Positions 59,956 through 64,000 of a stretch of DNA of 64,000 bases are shown here, one piece after another (the first letter of the stretch is position 1; each line of letters opens with the position of its first letter). The notes under the pieces are model-generated. The model saw only the letters and a list, made by a program, of their open reading frames with translations. It was not told the DNA's origin and did no database searches. The stretch lies in assembly GCF_001896135.2 (NCBI RefSeq), contig NZ_MPOH02000019.1, positions 665,497 to 729,496 on the forward strand. Direction: 5' to 3'. The position numbers were made by a program, and so were the translations under genes. The DNA comes from Streptomyces phaeoluteigriseus (GTDB lineage: Bacteria > Actinomycetota > Actinomycetes > Streptomycetales > Streptomycetaceae).

Positions 59956-60718
59956 GCCGGCATCACGGCGGGTACGTCCCCGTCGGGTCCCTGGTCGGTG
60001 GAGTCCGCGCGGCGCGCGGCGGGGGCGGGCACGGCGCTCTCCTGGGCCGCGGCCTCCTCGCCGGCCTTGCGCTGCTCGTGGAAGGCGAGGATCTGCAGCT
60101 CGATGGAGAGGTCGACCTTGCGCACGTCGACGCCGTCCGGGACGGACAGCACGGTCGGCGCGAAGTTCAGGATGGAGGTGATCCCGGCGGCGACGAGGCG
60201 CTCGCAGACCTGCTGGGCGACGCCCGGCGGGGTGGTGATGACCCCGATGGACACGCCGTTGTCGGAGATGATCTTCTCCAGCTCATCGCTGTGCTGGACG
60301 GGGATCCCGGCGACCTGGCGGCCGGTCATCTCGGGGTCGGCGTCGATGAGCGCCGCGACCCGGAAGCCGCGGGAGGCGAAGCCGCCGTAGTTGGCCAGCG
60401 CCGCGCCGAGGTTACCGATACCGACGATCACAACCGGCCAGTCCTGGGTCAGGCCCAGCTCGCGGGAGATCTGGTAGACGAGATACTCGACGTCGTAGCC
60501 GACGCCCCGGGTGCCGTAGGAGCCCAGGTAGGAGAAGTCCTTGCGCAGCTTCGCGGAGTTGACCCCGGCCGCGGCGCGAGTTCCTCGGAGGAGACCGTGG
60601 GAACCGAGCGCTCCGACAGTGCGGTCAGCGCGCGAAGGTACAGCGGAAGGCGGGCGACGGTGGCCTCGGGAATCCCTCGGCTACGGGTCGCCGGTCGGTG
60701 AGTTCGGCCAGTTGCCAC
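59952..60718 (-). pseudogene. rex: redox-sensing repressor Rex (frame broken by one missing base)
   Basis: Rex senses the NADH/NAD+ ratio and represses respiratory and haem genes when NADH is low. The N-terminal winged helix reads TVARLPLYLRALTALSERSV, PTVSSEELA, then leaves frame near 60570-60580; a lost G in GCGGCC is the simplest fix. The other frame gives the expected AAGVNSAKLRKDFSYLGSYG, RGVGYDVEYLV and the Rossmann fold VVIVGIGNLGAALANYGGFA. Repaired length is about 255 residues. GTG at 60718 follows AGGAG. First gene of rex-hemACD. Confidence 0.9.
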
Positions 60719-60794
60719 GGTGCTCCTGCGGGTAGAGCGGGGCTGTAGGCGGTCACACGTCCCCAGACCGCCCCGTCGGAAGCAGGCTATGTCT

Positions 60795-60812
60795 TTGTGA
60801 ACGCGTGCACAA
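60795..60812. promoter_or_regulatory. Rex operator (ROP) upstream of rex
   Basis: TTGTGAACGCGTGCACAA matches the Streptomyces Rex consensus TGTGAACN3TTCACA at all but one position, and the dyad extends one more base pair at each end (flanking T/A pairs). It lies 77 bases ahead of the rex start, so Rex controls its own haem operon. Confidence 0.9.
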
Positions 60813-61006
60813 AGATGGTGTCCGATTTGCCCGGCCAACGTGACCGGGGTCACGCGGCCCCGGCGCCTTCGTGGGGAACCGGCGCACGCGCGCCCGCGTT
60901 CCTTGATTGTCGGGGGCAAAACCGCACACTCTCCTCACGAATCCCGCCCCCGAGATCTGGTCACCATCGATCCTAAGCGACTTTTCGCCACACTTGGACT
61001 GCTCGG

Positions 61007-61284
61007 TCAGTTGCCTGTGAGTTCCGCGCGCAGCCGGCGCTCGTCCACGCGCCAGAAGGTGTGCTGCCGCCCGTCCACGAGGACGACCGGGATCTGCTCC
61101 CAGTACTGCGCGTGCAGTTCGGCGTCCTCGTGATGTCCCGCTTCTCCCACGGCACGCCGAGATCCCCGCACACCTTCTCGATCACCTCCTGGGCGTCGTC
61201 GCACAGATGGCATCCGGGCTTGCCGATCAACGTCACGAGCCGGTCCCGCGGTGCGGGGCCCTTGCTGCGGAAGAGGGGACTCAT
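61007..61284 (-). pseudogene. glutaredoxin-like protein (frame broken by one missing base)
   Basis: A thioredoxin-fold protein of the DUF836/glutaredoxin-like type. VTLIGKPGCHLCDDAQEVIE carries the CxxC redox site (CHLC). The frame shifts at about 61130; one added base gives DITEDAELHAQYWEQIPVVL and the normal end RLRAELTGN. Repaired length is about 93 residues. Start ATG 61284 or 61293 without a clear ribosome site. It lies upstream of the rex operator, in the same direction as rex. Redox partner unknown. Confidence 0.75.
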
Positions 61285-61414
61285 GTCGGCCATTGTCCCG
61301 CGCCACCGGACGGGTGTCCCCAAGGCCGTCCTTAACGACTCCGCCGCGGAGAGTTCACACCCTTCGAACCTCGTCACCGACGGAACCACCGAACGGAATG
61401 GCTATGCTCACGCC

Positions 61415-62317
61415 ATGGCCGCTCTCGGATGGCTCACCCCCCGTAGGCGCTCCGCCACCGCGCGGAGCGTGTTGGCAGGCGAGGCCTCGGCGGAGGCCGC
61501 CCGCAAGGACGTCTCCGCACATGAACCGCAGTTTCCCGTGCGGGGCGACGACCTGGCCGCCGCGTTCTTCGACCTCGACAACACCGTGATGCAGGGCGCC
61601 GCCCTCTTCCACTTCGGCCGGGGCCTGCACAAGCGGAAGTTCTTCGAGACCCGCGACCTCGCCCGGTTCGCCTGGCAGCAGGCGTGGTTCCGGCTGGCCG
61701 GTGTCGAGGACCCGGAGCACATGCAGGAGGCCCGCGACTCGGCCCTGTCGATCGTCAAGGGCCACCGCGTCTCCGAGCTGCAGTCGATCGGCGAGGAGAT
61801 CTACGACGAGTACATGGCCGAGCGGATCTGGCCCGGCACCCGCGCCCTCGCCGAGGCGCACCTGGAAGCGGGCCAGCGGGTGTGGCTGGTCACCGCGGCG
61901 CCCGTGGAGATCGCCCAGGTGATCGCCCGCCGCCTCGGCCTCACCGGCGCGCTCGGCACGGTCGCCGAGTCGGTCGACGGCATCTACACGGGCAAGCTGG
62001 TCGGCGAACCGCTGCACGGCCCCGCGAAGGCCGAGGCGGTCCGCGCCCTGGCCGCGGCGGAGGGCCTGGACCTCTCCCGCTGCGCCGCCTACAGCGACTC
62101 GCACAACGACATCCCGATGCTCTCCCTCGTCGGCCACCCCTACGCGATCAACCCCGACGCCAAGCTCCGCAGGCACGCCCGGGAACTCGACTGGCGGCTG
62201 CGCGACTACCGCACGGGCCGCAAGGCGGCGAAGGTCGGCATCCCGGCCGCGGCGGGCGTGGGCGCGGTGGCGGGCGGTACGGCTGCGGCCATCGCGCTGC
62301 ACCGCCGCCGCCGGTAA
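61415..62317 (+). CDS. HAD-IB family hydrolase (SerB-like phosphatase)
   Basis: A 300-residue phosphatase. Motif I is FFDLDNTVMQGAALFHFGRG (nucleophile Asp about 52). Motif II is in VWLVTAAPVEIAQVIARRLG, and motifs III/IV are LHGPAKAEAVRALA and YSDSHNDIPMLSLVGHPYAI. It matches the actinobacterial HAD-IB group (TIGR01490). The C-terminus ends in a hydrophobic helix (VGIPAAAGVGAVAGGTAAAIAL) and HRRRR, so it may be membrane-anchored. TATGCT (61403-61408) stands 6 bases before the ATG with no ribosome site, suggesting a leaderless mRNA. Confidence 0.88.
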   Translation: MAALGWLTPRRRSATARSVLAGEASAEAARKDVSAHEPQFPVRGDDLAAAFFDLDNTVMQGAALFHFGRGLHKRKFFETRDLARFAWQQAWFRLAGVEDPEHMQEARDSALSIVKGHRVSELQSIGEEIYDEYMAERIWPGTRALAEAHLEAGQRVWLVTAAPVEIAQVIARRLGLTGALGTVAESVDGIYTGKLVGEPLHGPAKAEAVRALAAAEGLDLSRCAAYSDSHNDIPMLSLVGHPYAINPDAKLRRHARELDWRLRDYRTGRKAAKVGIPAAAGVGAVAGGTAAAIALHRRRR

Positions 62318-62709
62318 CGGGCGGAGGGCACGGCCGCCGGCGTCCGGCAGGACCGTCCAACCGCGGTCACCGCACTCACCCGGACGGGCAACCGCAGCGA
62401 AACGCCGCCAATCCCACCGCCTCACCCTCGCACCCGCCTGGCCAGTCGTGTTGTCTGCCCACCGCCACAACACGCCCCCACCCGACCGGGAATACGAACC
62501 CTTTCGATCAACAAGCGATCACCCTGCGCTACTTGATTGGGCGTCAATAGGCTACGGAAGCGACGTAACCGGTGAATTGAGCAACTGGGTGTAGCAGGGC
62601 CTGTACGAAGCGTTATTCTCCTCAGACGCAATCCGGTACCCCTTCCGTCGCTACGACGGGTGAACGGTTCCGCACTGCACGTGATGGAAGCTCTGCCTCT
62701 GGGAGTCCC
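62318..62709. other. 392-bp region upstream of bldN
   Basis: No gene. From 62500 on it is AT-richer than average (TTGATTGGGCGTCAATAGGC), consistent with the bldN promoter and a leader of 100 bases or more. A partial dyad (GGAAGCGACG / CCGTCGCTACG) lies at about 62556-62660. I could not identify a BldD site with confidence. Confidence 0.5.
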
Positions 62710-63543
62710 GTGTACCCACACGTCGGGGTTGACACCTCGGGCCTGGCTACGCTGCGCGCAACGGTCGCTACGGTCCAGGACCTGTTGCGCGGCTTCGTCC
62801 CCACCGCGTACGCCGTCCCCGCCTTCGCCACCGCCGCGCCAGTAGGCCCGTGCTACGCACTCGCCGACGGCCTTGAGCAGGTGCCGGCGCGCGGCGCCGT
62901 CGTTGAGGGGCGGCGGTCGGGTGACGGGCGGGAGGTCGGCAGACGAGGACGTGCGACCGGCGCGGCCACCGTCCGCCGACCGGCCGCCGACAGCGACAGC
63001 GCCCGAATGATGGACCTCGTCGAGCGGGCCCAGGCCGGCGAGGCCGACGCGTTCGGGCGGCTCTACGACCAGTACAGCGACACCGTGTACCGGTACATCT
63101 ACTACCGGGTGGGCAGCAAGGCGACCGCCGAGGACCTGACCAGTGAGACCTTTCTGCGAGCCCTGCGGCGGATCGGCACCTTCACCTGGCAGGGCCGCGA
63201 CTTCGGCGCCTGGCTCGTCACCATCGCCCGCAACCTCGTCGCCGACCACTTCAAGTCCAGCCGCTTCCGGCTGGAGGTCACCACCGGCGAGATGCTCGAC
63301 GCCAACGAGGTCGCGCGCTCCCCGGAGGACTCCGTCCTCGAGTCCCTCTCCAACGCCGCCCTGCTGGACGCCGTACGACGGCTCAACCCGCAGCAGCAGG
63401 AGTGCGTGACCCTCCGCTTCCTCCAGGGCCTCTCGGTCGCCGAGACCGCGCGCGTCATGGGAAAGAACGAAGGCGCCATCAAGACCCTCCAGTACCGGGC
63501 CGTCCGCACCCTCGCCCGTCTCCTCCCGGACGACGCCCGCTGA
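62710..63543 (+). CDS. bldN: ECF sigma factor BldN (pro-form)
   Basis: A 277-residue developmental sigma factor needed for aerial mycelium formation and chaplin/rodlin expression. The first 95 or so residues (beginning MYPHVGVDTSGLATLRATV) are the N-terminal extension that is removed to make active sigma. Region 2 follows (ARMMDLVERAQAGEADAF, TAEDLTSETFLRALRRIGTF) with region 4 at LNPQQQECVTLRFLQGLSVA, MGKNEGAIKTLQYRAVRTLA. GTG at 62710 is preceded by GGGAG. The adjacent rsbN gene and rex/HAD context match S. coelicolor SCO3323. Confidence 0.95.
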   Translation: MYPHVGVDTSGLATLRATVATVQDLLRGFVPTAYAVPAFATAAPVGPCYALADGLEQVPARGAVVEGRRSGDGREVGRRGRATGAATVRRPAADSDSARMMDLVERAQAGEADAFGRLYDQYSDTVYRYIYYRVGSKATAEDLTSETFLRALRRIGTFTWQGRDFGAWLVTIARNLVADHFKSSRFRLEVTTGEMLDANEVARSPEDSVLESLSNAALLDAVRRLNPQQQECVTLRFLQGLSVAETARVMGKNEGAIKTLQYRAVRTLARLLPDDAR

Positions 63544-63641
63544 CCCCCGCCATGACCCCATCCCGCACCCACCTACTGTCGGCGACGTCAACTCACGTTC
63601 AGTGAAAGTCCGTTGGCTTCCCCACCCGATCATCCGCAGTC

Positions 63642-63670
63642 CGTAACCCAAGTGCCACGCCAGTCGTTGT
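63642..63670 (+). promoter_or_regulatory. probable sigma-BldN-dependent promoter of rsbN
   Basis: CGTAAC (63642-63647) and CGTTGT (63665-63670), 17 bases apart, match the BldN promoter pattern as I recall it (CGTAAC-N16-17-CGTTG). It stands about 130 bases before rsbN in the 257-bp bldN-rsbN gap. It would put the anti-sigma gene under control of its own sigma factor, a negative feedback loop. Confidence 0.65.
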
Positions 63671-63800
63671 GCGGGATACAGGCTCCCTGTGGTCACGTCC
63701 TGGCCGGCCTCGATCACTCGTTCGCATGCAAGCGATCGAGGGCGTGCAACCCTCAGGACCCCGGGGGAGTCGACCGTCATGACGAGAGGAGGTGCCGCCA

Positions 63801-64000
63801 GTGATCGCGAACGTATCGGCGCACCGGCGGGCGAACGCCTTCGCCCAGGCCCTGGAGGAGCAGTCCGACCGGGGCACGGCGGCCGAGCAGACCGAAGGAT
63901 CACCGCCGGCCCCGGCCGCTGCGGGCCGGACCGAGCAGGGCCAACTCCTGGCCCTCGCGACGGGTCTCGCCGAGCTGCCCAAGCCGGAGTTCGACCCCGA
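63801..64000 (+). CDS. rsbN: anti-sigma factor RsbN, N-terminal part (cut by window end)
   Basis: GTG at 63801 with a strong ribosome site (AGAGGAGG, 8 bases ahead). The 66 visible codons read MIANVSAHRRANAFAQALEE, QSDRGTAAEQTEGSPPAPAA, then GQLLALATGLAELPKPEFDP, where the window stops. Position after bldN and the LPKPEFDP segment fit RsbN, the membrane-spanning BldN anti-sigma whose N-terminus binds BldN. The membrane helix lies beyond the window. Confidence 0.85.
   Translation, partial: MIANVSAHRRANAFAQALEEQSDRGTAAEQTEGSPPAPAAAGRTEQGQLLALATGLAELPKPEFDP

Noticed and set aside
1..64000. tRNA, rRNA, biosynthetic cluster, prophage or IS transposase
   Set aside because: No cloverleaf-like sequence, PKS/NRPS module, phage gene or transposase was seen on either strand.

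Overview
The window is chromosomal DNA of a Streptomyces or very close relative. It is about 70% GC or more, codons end almost only in G or C, and it carries genus hallmarks: the sporulation sigma factor BldN with its anti-sigma RsbN, rex-hemACD, futalosine-pathway menaquinone genes, a WhiJ-like/DUF397 pair and many DUF lipoproteins. Genes are packed tightly, and at least ten neighbouring pairs overlap as GTGA or ATGA. No tRNA, rRNA, CRISPR array, complete IS or prophage was seen.

Layout. 0.1-3 kb: methyltransferase, then an AbaA/WhiJ-type cluster (HATPase, XRE regulator, DUF397). 3-7 kb: fatty-acyl-CoA ligase and MaoC-like hydratase, divergent around TetR-type palindromes, with the tetR gene close by. 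7.3-13.5 kb: DUF4229, GNAT, mqnE, Lrp, then UbiX/UbiA/UbiD homologues of late menaquinone synthesis. 13.6-17 kb: PLDc_N protein, double MerR regulator, CDP-alcohol phosphotransferase, fungal-type cytosine deaminase, SRPBCC protein. 17-21.3 kb: ccsB-resB-ccdA-resA cytochrome c maturation operon, transcribed leftward. 21.4-26.2 kb: Tat-type polysaccharide deacetylase lipoprotein, histidine phosphatase, hemL, hypotheticals. 26.4-28.8 kb: arsI-arsO diverging from arsR. 29-46 kb: secreted protein, M20 peptidase, MprA/MprB-like two-component pair, CE1758/CE1759 flavoenzymes, AraC, MarR-permease-TIGR03943, YnfA, SnoaL, SDR, tyrosine phosphatase, RtcB, two DUF3558 lipoproteins and a DUF2637 membrane protein. 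46-64 kb: class I lysS diverging from argS, DUF4253, MocR-like aminotransferase, membrane-anchored HTH protein, DUF4232 lipoprotein, hemB, rex-hemA-hemC-hemD, glutaredoxin-like protein, HAD phosphatase, bldN, and the start of rsbN cut by the window edge.

Together the core genes supply redox machinery: menaquinone, haem (HemL, HemA, HemB, HemC, HemD) and cytochrome c assembly. Rex senses NADH/NAD+ and has a near-perfect operator in front of its own operon. The right end is a developmental switch: pro-sigma BldN, followed by rsbN behind what looks like a BldN-dependent promoter.

Two large-scale features stand out. Eight single-base deletions break seven genes, including hemL and rex, which points to indel errors in this assembly rather than to real gene decay. 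From memory of the S. coelicolor map, the left block (about SCO4503 down to SCO4468) joins the right block (SCO3303 up to SCO3324) in a way that fits an inversion nearly symmetric about oriC, with the accessory 26-46 kb segment at the joint.
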